42,849 nt of DNA from Planctomycetaceae bacterium (GTDB taxonomy: Bacteria; Planctomycetota; Planctomycetia; Planctomycetales; Planctomycetaceae). Shown here one piece after another: positions 8,626-19,755 of this stretch. The notes beneath the pieces are model-generated. The model ran no database searches and was not told the DNA's origin. It saw only the letters and a program-made list of their open reading frames with translations. Made by a program: the position numbers and the translations under genes. The DNA lies in NCBI GenBank assembly GCA_013813775.1, contig JACCRE010000339.1:1-42849 (forward strand), given 5' to 3'. Numbering within the stretch: position 1 is the stretch's first letter; every line of letters starts with the position of its first letter.

Positions 8626-9042
8626 TCACCCCGGCGGCGGCTCTTCAAACGTCGGCGGTGGTGCATCCGCATCGATCTCGCCGGTCGTCTCGGGCAACTC
8701 GGCGTCTGGCGGACGTCGGTCTGAACCGCTGAGGGCCGCCACCTCCGCTTGCGTCGCGGGTTCCGCCTCGGCGTCAATGTCACAGTCGCCGTGCGGTTCT
8801 TCAGGACCGTAGGGTTTGCGGATGGCCGCATCGATGCGCTTCTGCGCGGCGAATCCGACGTGATCGAAGGGGGATTCCGTCTTTCGCAAGCGCTCGACGA
8901 GACGCATGTTCTCGGAGCCGGCGCCGCGGCAGTCACAAGACATGTTCGTGACGTCTCCCTGCATCTTGAGACGCCGACCGCACGCGGGGCATTCCCACAC
9001 GCGGCGAACGTCGAGATCGACGCGAAAACCCGGGCCCTTCAT
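8626..9042 (-). CDS. Small zinc-ribbon-like protein with acidic disordered tail
   Basis: A 138-residue protein. Residues 1-45 hold a rubredoxin-like knuckle pair, WECPACGRRLKMQGDV then MSCDCRG, that could bind one zinc with Cys18, Cys21, Cys35 and Cys37 (approximate). An RLRKTESPFDH segment follows, then a Pro/Glu/Ala/Asp-rich tail from about residue 75 with no clear fold. It resembles short zinc-ribbon proteins of unknown role in Planctomycetota. The ATG at 9042 starts right at the conserved MKGPGFRVDLDVRRVWECP region. It is divergent from the DUF368 gene at 9252. Confidence 0.72.
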   Translation of the reverse strand: MKGPGFRVDLDVRRVWECPACGRRLKMQGDVTNMSCDCRGAGSENMRLVERLRKTESPFDHVGFAAQKRIDAAIRKPYGPEEPHGDCDIDAEAEPATQAEVAALSGSDRRPPDAELPETTGEIDADAPPPTFEEPPPG

Positions 9043-9082
9043 TTGTGGCGAATGGCGAATAGGGAATCGGGAATGAGAATTC

Positions 9083-9110
9083 GCGAGCCGCGGGCGTCAG
9101 CCTGCGGGTC
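9083..9110. repeat. Hairpin repeat GAGCCGCGGGC / GCCTGCGGGTC
   Basis: An imperfect hairpin of the same family as the one at 11844-11871 (GCGAGCCGCxGGC-N4-GCCTGCGGxTC). It lies in the intergenic region between the zinc-ribbon gene and the DUF368 gene. It is probably a dispersed planctomycete-type intergenic repeat. Confidence 0.55.
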
Positions 9111-9251
9111 CGGCATTTCAACTCCGGCTCGACCGAACCTGAACGGACCAGTACGATCCGCGGCGAGGGCGACCGAACGCTCACTTTCGCCGCCGCGAGG
9201 GTTCTCGACAAGCCCGGACGCGACGCGCCTCATTCCGACGCGAGATGCACC

Positions 9252-10268
9252 GTGACGATTCGCGATGACGCCGTCCACTTCGCCCGCGGACTGCTGATGG
9301 GCTCGGCCGACATCGTTCCGGGCGTGTCGGGCGGAACGGTCGCGCTGATCGTCGGCATTTACAACCGGCTCGTGACGGCGATCAGCCGCTTCGATCTGAT
9401 CACGCTCGACCTGGCGCGACGCCGCAAGTTCGGCGAGGCCGCGGCCCGCATCGATCTGCGGTTTCTGATGGCCTTGGGCGCGGGAATCGCCACCGCGATT
9501 CTGTTGCTGTCGTCGGTGATCACGATGTTGCTGGTCGAGCATCGGCAGCACACCTACGCGGCCTTCTTCGGCATGATCCTCGGTTCGTCGCTGCTCGTGG
9601 CCCGACTGGTGCCCCGCTGGAACCCCTTGCGGATCGCCGCCCTCGTCGCCGGCGCCGTGGGTGCGTTCGTTTTCGTCGGGCTTCCTCAGCTTCAGAATCC
9701 GCCGCAGTTCAGCCCGGCGTACCTTTTCGTCTGCGGCTTCTTCGCGATCTGTGCGATGATCCTGCCGGGCGTCAGCGGCAGTTTTCTTCTCTTGATCCTC
9801 GGCGCGTACACGCAGGTGCTCGAACTGTTGCATCGATTGAAGGGCATGCTCAAAGGCGAGATGCTTTCGACGAACGACGTCGTCTGCCTGGCGGCGTTCT
9901 GCATCGGCATGGCTTCGGGATTGATCGGCTTCTCGAAGATTCTGCGGTGGCTGCTCGCGCGGCATGAGTCGGTGACGCTCGCGATTCTCACGGGCTTCAT
10001 GCTGGGGTCGCTCCGCCGGTTGTGGCCCTATCAGTTCGACCTGACGCCCGACGCCGCCCTCGATCGCAAGAGCTTCCGCGCCCTGTGGCCCGACTTCGCC
10101 GACGGTTCGACCTGGGCGTCGCTGCTGATTCTCGTGGGCGGCTTCGCGCTGATCATGTCGCTCGAAGCGATCGCCGCGAAGAAGATGAAGGCCGCCGAGG
10201 CCGCGTTTGAACGCGAAGAGTTTGAACGCGAAGAGGAAGAGATCGCGTCGGAGCGAACGGACGTGTGA
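9252..10268 (+). CDS. DUF368 polyprenyl-phosphate transporter (PopT-like)
   Basis: A 338-residue polytopic membrane protein of the DUF368 family, recognised from its opening FARGLLMGSADIVPGVSGGT and the second, inverted-repeat copy AICAMILPGVSGSFLLLILG near residue 175. DUF368 proteins (PopT) recycle undecaprenyl phosphate across the cytoplasmic membrane for cell-envelope synthesis; this is family knowledge. About eight or nine TM helices are expected. The C-terminal ~40 residues are charged and cytoplasmic (EREEFEREEEEIASER). The start is GTG at 9252, since the family motif begins within 10 residues of it. The cardiolipin synthase gene follows 87 bp downstream, so two envelope-lipid functions are adjacent. 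Confidence 0.92.
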   Translation: MTIRDDAVHFARGLLMGSADIVPGVSGGTVALIVGIYNRLVTAISRFDLITLDLARRRKFGEAAARIDLRFLMALGAGIATAILLLSSVITMLLVEHRQHTYAAFFGMILGSSLLVARLVPRWNPLRIAALVAGAVGAFVFVGLPQLQNPPQFSPAYLFVCGFFAICAMILPGVSGSFLLLILGAYTQVLELLHRLKGMLKGEMLSTNDVVCLAAFCIGMASGLIGFSKILRWLLARHESVTLAILTGFMLGSLRRLWPYQFDLTPDAALDRKSFRALWPDFADGSTWASLLILVGGFALIMSLEAIAAKKMKAAEAAFEREEFEREEEEIASERTDV

Positions 10269-10355
10269 CGAACGGCGAGCAGGCGTACGGCCGGTGCCGG
10301 AAGGTACACTTCCTGATTCACCGATGTCCTGTTCCCTGTTCTCTTCTCCTCACTT

Positions 10356-11798
10356 ATGCCCGTCGCCACCGGCTGGCTTGCGTTCGCGATCTCCGTCGCC
10401 GGCTATCTGCTGACGCTGGTCTTGTTGCGCTGGGTGCTGCTCATGAAGAAAGAGCAGCCGAGCAGCACCGTCGCGTGGGTGATGACGATCGTACTCGTGC
10501 CGTACGTCGGCGGGCTGCTGTTTCTGATCTTCGGCATCAACCGCGTCGATCGCCGCGCGCGACTGAAACTCGCCGCCGACCGGGCGATCGAACGCCAGTT
10601 GCCGGGGCTGACCCCGTATCAGGTTCTGGCGGAAGAGATCCCGCAGCCGCTACCGCGAACGCTCGCGCGACTCGCCGCCCGCGCGGGACGCATCCCGGCG
10701 ACCGGCTACAACAGCGTGCGGCTGTGTTGCGATACGAATGAGGCCATGGGGCTGATCGAACAGGCGATCGCGGCCTCCGAGAGCACGCTGCATCTTGAGT
10801 ATTACATCTGGCAGCGGGACAAGACCGGCACACGGATACGCGACCTCGTCGTCCGCAAGGCGCGTGAAGGCGTGAAAGTACGGTTCCTGTTCGACGGCAT
10901 CGGTTCGCTGTTCCTCAACGAGCGTTTTCTGCGGCCGATGCGCGACGCCGGGATCGAGGTCGCCGCGTTTCTGCCGGGTGCGACGATCCGCGAACGCTGG
11001 AGCCTCAATCTGCGGAATCACCGCAAGATCGTCGTCGCCGACGGACGCATCGGCTTCACCGGCGGCATGAACATCGGCGACGAGTATCTCGGCCTGAACC
11101 GCGATCGCGGTTACTGGCGCGACGCCCACTTGAGGATCGAAGGCCCGGCGGTGCTTCAGTTGCAGCAGGTCTTTGCCGAAGACTGGTTCTTCGCGACCGG
11201 CGAGCCGCTCACCGACCTCGCCTTGTATCCCGATCCCGGCGAACCGGGCGACAGCATCGCACAAGTCGTGACCGGCGGGCCGACGGGTGCGAACAACGTG
11301 ACCCGGCTGGTGATGTTCGAGGCGATCGCGCAGGCACGCCGTTCGATCTCGCTGATGACTGGCTACTTCGTGCCGCCGCTCGAACTCGCACGGGCTTTGG
11401 AAGCCGCGGCGATGCGCGGGGTGCGCGTCCGGCTGATGGTGCCGGGCCGTTCGAGCTACTTGTGGACGATCTACGCCGGTCGAAGCTATTACGACTCGCT
11501 GCTCGAAGCCGGAGCCGAGATCTACGAGTATCAAAGAGGGGCGATGCACGCCAAAACGCTGGCCGTCGACGGCGAGTGGTCGCTGGTGGGCAGCGCGAAC
11601 CTCGACAGCCGCAGTCTCGCGCTCAATTTCGAGGCCGGCCTCGCCGTCGCCGATCCGCGGATCGCCTTGCAGCTCGAATCTCAGTTCGAAACCGACATGA
11701 AAGACTGTCTCGCGGTCGATCCGCTCACCTGGAACGATCGGTCGACCTGGCGGAGCCTCGCGGAGAACTCGTTTCGCATGTTCGCGCCGATCTTTTAA
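10356..11798 (+). CDS. cls: Cardiolipin synthase (phospholipase D superfamily)
   Basis: A 480-residue protein of bacterial cardiolipin synthase size. Two N-terminal TM helices (about residues 5-25 and 40-60, ending VGGLLFLIFGINR) anchor it, followed by two PLD domains. The HKD motifs are NHRKIVVADGRIGFTGG (His222) and MHAKTLAVDGEWSLVGSANL (His398), both complete with the downstream Gly/Ser and Asn. The enzyme joins two phosphatidylglycerol molecules to give cardiolipin and glycerol at the inner membrane. The start at 10356 gives the usual N-terminal membrane segment. A purine-rich tail and hairpin follow the stop. Confidence 0.93.
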   Translation: MPVATGWLAFAISVAGYLLTLVLLRWVLLMKKEQPSSTVAWVMTIVLVPYVGGLLFLIFGINRVDRRARLKLAADRAIERQLPGLTPYQVLAEEIPQPLPRTLARLAARAGRIPATGYNSVRLCCDTNEAMGLIEQAIAASESTLHLEYYIWQRDKTGTRIRDLVVRKAREGVKVRFLFDGIGSLFLNERFLRPMRDAGIEVAAFLPGATIRERWSLNLRNHRKIVVADGRIGFTGGMNIGDEYLGLNRDRGYWRDAHLRIEGPAVLQLQQVFAEDWFFATGEPLTDLALYPDPGEPGDSIAQVVTGGPTGANNVTRLVMFEAIAQARRSISLMTGYFVPPLELARALEAAAMRGVRVRLMVPGRSSYLWTIYAGRSYYDSLLEAGAEIYEYQRGAMHAKTLAVDGEWSLVGSANLDSRSLALNFEAGLAVADPRIALQLESQFETDMKDCLAVDPLTWNDRSTWRSLAENSFRMFAPIF

Positions 11799-11843
11799 GG
11801 AGGGAAGGACTGGAGAACGGAAGGAGGGAAGAATCATTTCGTG

Positions 11844-11871
11844 GCGAGCCGCAGGCATAAGCCTGCGGCTC
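11844..11871. repeat. Perfect hairpin repeat GAGCCGCAGGC-ATAA-GCCTGCGGCTC
   Basis: An 11-bp perfect inverted repeat with a 4-nt loop (arms 11846-11856 and 11861-11871). It lies 46 bp after the cardiolipin synthase stop and 22 bp before the next ATG. It is the same family as 9083-9110. It may serve as a terminator but has no T run. Confidence 0.7.
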
Positions 11872-11893
11872 AGTACCTCTGGGAGTCACACTC

Positions 11894-12691
11894 ATGCGAT
11901 ACATCCTTCTTGCTCTTGCGTGCTGGCTCGGTGGATCGGGTTCCTCAAGTGCGGCACCTCTCGCCCAAAGAACCTGGACCATCGACGGCGTCGAACGACA
12001 AGCTCTCGTTCATGTTCCAGCGAAGGCATCCGAAGAACCGTCACCGGTCGTGTTCGCCTTCCACGGCCACGGCGGCAACATGAACAACGCGGCCCGCATG
12101 TTCGGTTACGAGACGCTGTGGCCCGAGGCGATCGTCGTCTACATGCAGGGGCTCAAAACGCCCGGCCGGCTCACCGATCCCGAGGGCAAGAAGAACGGCT
12201 GGCAACACGGAGCCGGCGATCAAGGCGACCGCGACCTCAAATTCTTCGACGCCGCGCTCGCGTCGCTCAAAGAGGACTATCAAGTCGAGGAGACTCGCAT
12301 CTATGCGACCGGTCACTCGAACGGCGGCGGCTTCACGTATCTGCTGTGGGCGAAGCGAGGTGAAGTGTTCGCCGCCGTGGCTCCGTCGGGTTCGGTCGCG
12401 ACGAAGTACGTCGGCGATCTGAAGCCTAAACCCGCCTTGCATGTCGCGGGCGAGAACGATCCGCTCGTGAAGTTCGCCTGGCAGAAGGCCGGCATCGACG
12501 CCGTCAAACGCATCAACGGCTGCGATCAGAAAGGTCAGCCGTGGGACAAGGCCGGCTCGCTCGTCGGCACGGCGTATCCCTCGAAGACGGGTACGCCCTT
12601 CGTCAGCCTGATCTCACCCGGCAACCACAAGTTCCCCAGCGAAGCGCCGACATTGATCGTGAAGTTCTTCAAGCAGCACGCGAAGATGTGA
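11894..12691 (+). CDS. Secreted PHB-depolymerase-like esterase
   Basis: A 265-residue alpha/beta hydrolase with an N-terminal signal peptide (MRYILLALACWLGGSGSSSA). It resembles the LpqC / polyhydroxybutyrate depolymerase-like and feruloyl-esterase group: oxyanion-loop motif FAFHGHGGNMNNAAR, nucleophile Ser142 in YATGHSNGGGFTYLL, acid Asp in HVAGENDPLVKF, and His in SPGNHKFPSEAPTLIVKFF. Exported enzymes of this group cleave esters on polysaccharides or polyesters; the substrate here is unknown. It stands alone after a repeat hairpin. Confidence 0.87.
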   Translation: MRYILLALACWLGGSGSSSAAPLAQRTWTIDGVERQALVHVPAKASEEPSPVVFAFHGHGGNMNNAARMFGYETLWPEAIVVYMQGLKTPGRLTDPEGKKNGWQHGAGDQGDRDLKFFDAALASLKEDYQVEETRIYATGHSNGGGFTYLLWAKRGEVFAAVAPSGSVATKYVGDLKPKPALHVAGENDPLVKFAWQKAGIDAVKRINGCDQKGQPWDKAGSLVGTAYPSKTGTPFVSLISPGNHKFPSEAPTLIVKFFKQHAKM

Positions 12692-12829
12692 TGATCGGCA
12701 CTGCCTTACGAGTGGGATGGGCAGAGCCCATCAAGATCAGAGAGCCTACCATCAACCCGAACTTTGTTTTCGTCCTGTTCCTCACGGTCGTCCTTCGGCG
12801 TGGCCTTCGCCGTGGGTGAGCTTGAGCGG

Positions 12830-13048
12830 ATGAACTCAAACGCCTGGTTCGGACATGCGACCAAAGACTTGATCGACTCCATGATCACCGAACTGGACGC
12901 GGGACGAGAGGACGAAGTCGTCCGATCCCTGAAGGATCTGCAGGCCAAGTACCAGCCAACCTACGAGAACCGTGCGAGGTACGACGAGTTGGTGCGCGAG
13001 ACGATCGAGCAAATGCAGAAGGCGCCGGCGACACGGCCGGTGAACTGA
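12830..13048 (+). CDS. Small hypothetical protein, possibly missing its N-terminal membrane segment
   Basis: A 72-residue soluble, charged helical protein beginning MNSNAWFGHATKDLIDSM and containing ENRARYDELVRETIEQM. I recall similar short proteins with an N-terminal TM helix in planctomycetes, but cannot name a family. In this locus the TM-like sequence (FVFVLFLTVVL, encoded at about 12766-12798) is present in a different frame and runs into a stop, while the reading frame of this ORF is open upstream to 12764. A frameshift may therefore have separated the membrane segment from the body. Alternatively the protein simply starts at 12830. Confidence 0.5.
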   Translation: MNSNAWFGHATKDLIDSMITELDAGREDEVVRSLKDLQAKYQPTYENRARYDELVRETIEQMQKAPATRPVN

Positions 13049-13115
13049 TCCCTGCCTCGACACCGCTTCATGGACGCCGACACGTTTGGCGAGGAAGGCT
13101 CGTCGACTCGCAACT

Positions 13116-13140
13116 GCTGCGACGGCTCAGCCGTCGCAGC
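13116..13140. repeat. 12-bp palindrome GCTGCGACGGCT / AGCCGTCGCAGC
   Basis: A perfect inverted repeat with a one-base centre, 68 bp past the stop at 13048. It could be a terminator for the small gene or a dispersed intergenic repeat. Confidence 0.55.
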
Positions 13141-13472
13141 GTGTCCTACGGCCGCGCCTTCAGCGATTCATGCAGCGCAAAAAAAAGCCCTCGGCGTGAG
13201 CCGGGGCGGTGCCTGGGATGCGCGTGTTGGGGAAAAGACTGCAGAATGGGTCAGGCTGCAATCCGATGGGGACCTTCCTCAACCAAGCGACGAATTCACC
13301 CCGTCTTCCGCTCGAGGGCAAGGGGACTTGGGTCACGCCTCGCGTGCCTGATGCCTAGAGTGTGCATCCACCGTGCCAATTCGTGCCAAATGACTCGAAC
13401 AGCACGATCCTCGTTAGAAACAGCGGTGAAATGTCCGATTTTGGCGACAAAACTGGTCGTTGGGCGGTCTTT

Positions 13473-13542
13473 TTCGGCGCCGATGATTGCCTTTTCGGCG
13501 CCGGAACCTTCATAATCGCTTCCGCAGTGCTTCGGCGCCGAA
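13473..13542 (+). promoter_or_regulatory. Three TTCGGCGCCG(AA) palindromes upstream of the sigma-54 activator gene
   Basis: The self-complementary decamer-plus TTCGGCGCCG occurs at 13473, 13494 and 13531; the last is the full 12-bp palindrome TTCGGCGCCGAA. The first two are 21 bp apart, two helical turns. All lie 46-114 bp before the ATG at 13586, as expected for operators or activator sites, perhaps for autoregulation. Confidence 0.5.
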
Positions 13543-13585
13543 GTACCGCTGCAATCTGAATCCTGCCTTGAGTTTGGTGCGACGA

Positions 13586-16711
<3,126 letters not shown>

Positions 16712-16726
16712 TGGGCGCAACGCCCC

Positions 16727-18739
16727 TCAGGTCTCTCGCTCGCGGCTCAACGGTCTCTTCGGCGTTCTTTGGCCGCCGGTGCATGCGTTGACGACCTCGA
16801 GGTAGCCCCGCGACAGCTTTCCGACCGCGACGTAACCGGCCATGCCGGCGAGGATCAGCGATGCGGTAAGCACGCGGAACGCATCGTAGTTTCCGCCGCT
16901 GATGAAGCCCGTGGGTCCGACGAGGACCAGCAGCGTCGCACCTGCGAGGGGAATGACGCCCGCCAGCACGTTGACCGTGCGCAGACGGTCGGGGATCGCC
17001 GCGAGTTCCACAGCGGCTCGCTCATGGAACCGGCGGGGATTCGACCAGAACCGCAGATACATCGTGCGCAAGACGACGCCGAGCCCCAAGAAGAACGAAT
17101 ACGTCACCGCGATGAGACCCGCGAGCGCGAAGCTCACGATGAAATGCTGCCAGGTGTCCCACGGCAGCGGACCGGCACCAATGTGCAGGGAGAGCGGAAA
17201 GAGGATTGCTCCCGGCAGCCATCCGATCATGGCGACGATCGCGGTGTCGCGCGGCAGCCTCAACGCTCGTCGTCGTGCCTCATCGACCTCGTCATCCGTC
17301 ACGGCGTCGCCACGTCGTAACGCTCGCCATACTCGACCGACGCGCATCAGGCGTGTCAACAGCCAGCTCAGGCAGGCCGGATACGCCACCAGGTTGTAGG
17401 CGATCACGATATAAGGGAAGAGGCTCGCCTGTTCCGGCGAGAGCGCGCCGACGATGCGGATCGCGTTGTAAGAGATCTGCAACGCACTGCCGAGGAACTG
17501 CGGCAGCAACCCGCCCAGCACCAGCGATGCGACGGGATTCTGCCAGCCCCACCGCGTGATCGCATCGAACGGCGGAAGCCCCCGCAACGCCGCCCGCTGC
17601 TGACGCAGCCCGGCCAGCGCCTCGGCGAACTCCGCCGCGCTTCCAAACCGGTCGGCGGGATCGGGGGCGAGGCCGCGTTCGAGCAGCCGCGCGAGCCGGT
17701 GATCCCGCGGCCGACTCTGCGGAAGTAAGGTGCGTCGCTGGAGGGCCTGTTCCTTCAAGACGGCCGACAGCTCGTCCTTCGGCATCGGATTGCCGGGCGT
17801 CGGGTAGGGTCTCGCCCCCGACGACAACTCCCACAACACGACGGCGAGCGAATAGACGTCCGACCGGGCGTCCACAGCATCATCGGGCGCCGCCGAATCG
17901 GGATCAAAGGCATCAAGATGCTCGGGCGACATGTAGGCGAGCGTTCCGCCGAACGCCGACGAACCGTCTCGATCGTTCTCTCGCACCGCGAGGTTGAAGT
18001 CGGCGAGCAGGGGGCGTCCGTAGCGATTGACGAGCACGTTCGCCGGCTTCACATCGCGGTGCAGCACGCCCCGCGAGTGCGCGTGCTCCAAGGCGCGAGC
18101 GAGTTGCTCGCCGATGCGGCACACCGCTTCGACGTGATCGGTTCCGAGCAGAACATCCCGGTCGTGCATGGCCGCCGGATCGAAGACCGCTTGCGGAAGG
18201 TTCAGTCCGTCGAGCACCGCGAGGAAATCGGCCCCGGTCCATCCGCCCGAACCGAAGCGAGCGACCTCATGCACGATCACCGAGAGGGTCGTTCCCGGCA
18301 CATACTGCATGCACAGCAAACGCGCTTTGCTGATCGGTTCGAAGACCTCAGAGTAGACCTGCACGATGTGATCGTGCTCGAGCCGCGCCAGCGAACGGCC
18401 CTCGCCGTCGGTCCCGGCCTTCTTCGTCATCACCTTCAGAGCGACCTGCCGATCAAGCGACGTCTGCTTCGCAAGATAGACGACGCCGAATCCGCCTCGC
18501 CCCAGCGTCTTCTCGACGACGAACTCGCCGACGCGTTCCCCGGGTGCAATCGCGAGTGGATTGGCGCGCTTGCTGGCTTCATGAGCGGCGATGCTTGCCG
18601 GGCGGCTCGGCAACCAGTGCGACATCGTCGAATCCTTGGCCGAAGCCACGTCGCTTTCGGCCGTGCGAGCGTCGTCTGGATCCATTCCTAGCGAGACCGG
18701 CGGCAGGTCGTCATTCGGGGTCTCGGGATTGACGGACAT
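16727..18739 (-). CDS. Serine/threonine protein kinase with C-terminal membrane domain
   Basis: A 670-residue kinase. The catalytic domain (about 70-380) has a Gly loop LGRGGFGVVYLA (79-90), Lys102 in VALKVM, HRDVKPANVLV (His227-Asp229) and MSPEHL. The magnesium-loop motif is DFN (247-249) instead of DFG, as I recall from other planctomycete kinases of this type. A long insert precedes helix E (FGSGGWTGADFL ... DVLLGTDHV). After residue 395 come about six hydrophobic segments, so the kinase is held in the membrane. ATG 18739 is chosen because it begins the Pro/Asp-rich N-terminus; a start at 18817 would run into the ECF gene's leader. Divergent from the ECF sigma gene by 107 bp, the classic planctomycete ECF-kinase arrangement; the kinase probably controls the sigma factor by phosphorylation. 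Confidence 0.93.
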   Translation of the reverse strand: MSVNPETPNDDLPPVSLGMDPDDARTAESDVASAKDSTMSHWLPSRPASIAAHEASKRANPLAIAPGERVGEFVVEKTLGRGGFGVVYLAKQTSLDRQVALKVMTKKAGTDGEGRSLARLEHDHIVQVYSEVFEPISKARLLCMQYVPGTTLSVIVHEVARFGSGGWTGADFLAVLDGLNLPQAVFDPAAMHDRDVLLGTDHVEAVCRIGEQLARALEHAHSRGVLHRDVKPANVLVNRYGRPLLADFNLAVRENDRDGSSAFGGTLAYMSPEHLDAFDPDSAAPDDAVDARSDVYSLAVVLWELSSGARPYPTPGNPMPKDELSAVLKEQALQRRTLLPQSRPRDHRLARLLERGLAPDPADRFGSAAEFAEALAGLRQQRAALRGLPPFDAITRWGWQNPVASLVLGGLLPQFLGSALQISYNAIRIVGALSPEQASLFPYIVIAYNLVAYPACLSWLLTRLMRVGRVWRALRRGDAVTDDEVDEARRRALRLPRDTAIVAMIGWLPGAILFPLSLHIGAGPLPWDTWQHFIVSFALAGLIAVTYSFFLGLGVVLRTMYLRFWSNPRRFHERAAVELAAIPDRLRTVNVLAGVIPLAGATLLVLVGPTGFISGGNYDAFRVLTASLILAGMAGYVAVGKLSRGYLEVVNACTGGQRTPKRPLSRERET

Positions 18740-18846
18740 GACGTGCGGAAAACGATCGGCGGCGCGGTATGCTGTGGCCCTATCGCGGTTGCAGCCGTCG
18801 AGAACGGTTGAATTCATCTGTCATCAGGCCGGAGTATAAGCCGTCG

Positions 18847-19590
18847 ATGTCCGCGGATGAACATCTGAGTCGCATCGAAACGCTCTGGTCCGTCGTCCGT
18901 CGCGCCAACACTCCCGAAGGCACGCGGGCCGCCGAGGCGCAGGAAGAACTGCTCGATCGCTACGGCGGAGCCATCCGTCGATACCTGCATGCCTGCTTGC
19001 GCGACCGCGACGCCGCCGACGAAGTCTTCCAGGAGTTCTCGTTGCGTTTCGTACGCGGCGACTTCCGCAGCGCGGACCCCGAGAAAGGCCGTTTTCGCTC
19101 ATTCGTCAAGACGATCATCTATCGTCTGATGATGGATCACCATCGCAAGGCCGCGCGCGGCGGAGGCGCGCAGGCACTGGCGTTCGACCCGGCGGAGTCG
19201 GAGGGACACGACACGAGCGACTGCGGCGATGAACTGTTCTTATCGAGCTGGCGCGACGAACTACTCTCCAGGACGTGGAGCAGCCTCGAAGACCACGAGC
19301 GCACCTCGGGTTCGGCGTACTACACGGCATTGAGATTGCGCGTCGAAGAGCCCGATCTGCGTTCGGCCCAGCTCGCCGAGCGGCTGACGCAACGGCTCGG
19401 CAAGCCGATGACTCCCGAAGCCGTGCGCGTGCTCGTGCATCGTGCCCGCGAACGCTTCGCGGAGCTCATGATCGGCGCGGTCGCCGAATCGATCGAAGAC
19501 GATTCACCCGACGCGATCGAAGACGAGCTGATCGATCTGCGTTTGCTGGAATACTGCCGCGAGACATTGCAGAAGAGACGGAAACGATAG
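18847..19590 (+). CDS. ECF-family RNA polymerase sigma factor, kinase-linked
   Basis: A 247-residue ECF sigma factor. The sigma2 region is seen as LLDRYGGAIRRYLHACLRDRDAADEVFQEFSLRFV, followed by KGRFRSFVKTIIYRLMMDH. The sigma4 part near residues 165-205 is atypical but ends with PEAVRVLVHRARERFAELM, where the DNA-contact helix is expected. An acidic C-terminal extension (ESIEDDSPDAIEDELIDL) follows. ECF factors paired with serine/threonine kinases are expanded in Planctomycetota. The start at 18847 lies directly before the conserved region; the frame is open to 18769. No anti-sigma factor gene is adjacent, which fits control by the divergent kinase. Confidence 0.88.
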   Translation: MSADEHLSRIETLWSVVRRANTPEGTRAAEAQEELLDRYGGAIRRYLHACLRDRDAADEVFQEFSLRFVRGDFRSADPEKGRFRSFVKTIIYRLMMDHHRKAARGGGAQALAFDPAESEGHDTSDCGDELFLSSWRDELLSRTWSSLEDHERTSGSAYYTALRLRVEEPDLRSAQLAERLTQRLGKPMTPEAVRVLVHRARERFAELMIGAVAESIEDDSPDAIEDELIDLRLLEYCRETLQKRRKR

Positions 19591-19622
19591 GACGGCGAGG
19601 CCCCCGCCTGAGAACATCAACG

Positions 19623-19713
19623 GGTGAGTGGCACGCCCTGACGTCGGCAGGGCGTGGCGAGACATCTGACGCCCACGCCCATCCCGTTGGTCTGGGCGTG
19701 CCACCCAACTTTT
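19623..19713. repeat. Compound inverted repeat built on GTGGCACGCCC
   Basis: GTGGCACGCCC at the left end is matched by GGGCGTGCCAC at the right end, enclosing two smaller hairpins (ACGCCCTGACGTCGGCAGGGCGT and CGCCCACGCCC ... GGGCGTG). It fills the 165-bp gap between the sigma factor gene and pckA. It is a dispersed-repeat type rather than a simple terminator. Confidence 0.6.
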
Positions 19714-19755
19714 TAGCTTGGACGCTCCACCGCGATTCAACGGAGTGAAAACGAG

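Larger units (their letters stand above)
13049..13585. other. 537-bp intergenic region with palindromes, no gene seen
   Basis: No convincing coding region. It contains a near-perfect palindrome at 13116-13140 (GCTGCGACGGCT-C-AGCCGTCGCAGC), an A8 run at about 13179-13186, a GTGCCAATTCGTGCCAAA direct repeat at about 13373-13391, and three copies of TTCGGCGCCG just before the sigma-54 activator gene (separate entry). Confidence 0.6.

Noticed and set aside
13372-13392. GTGCCAATTCGTGCCAAA as a sigma-54 promoter upstream of the activator gene
   Set aside because: On the opposite strand it gives TGGCACGAATTGGCA, but the GG-to-GC spacing is one base short and it faces away from the gene.
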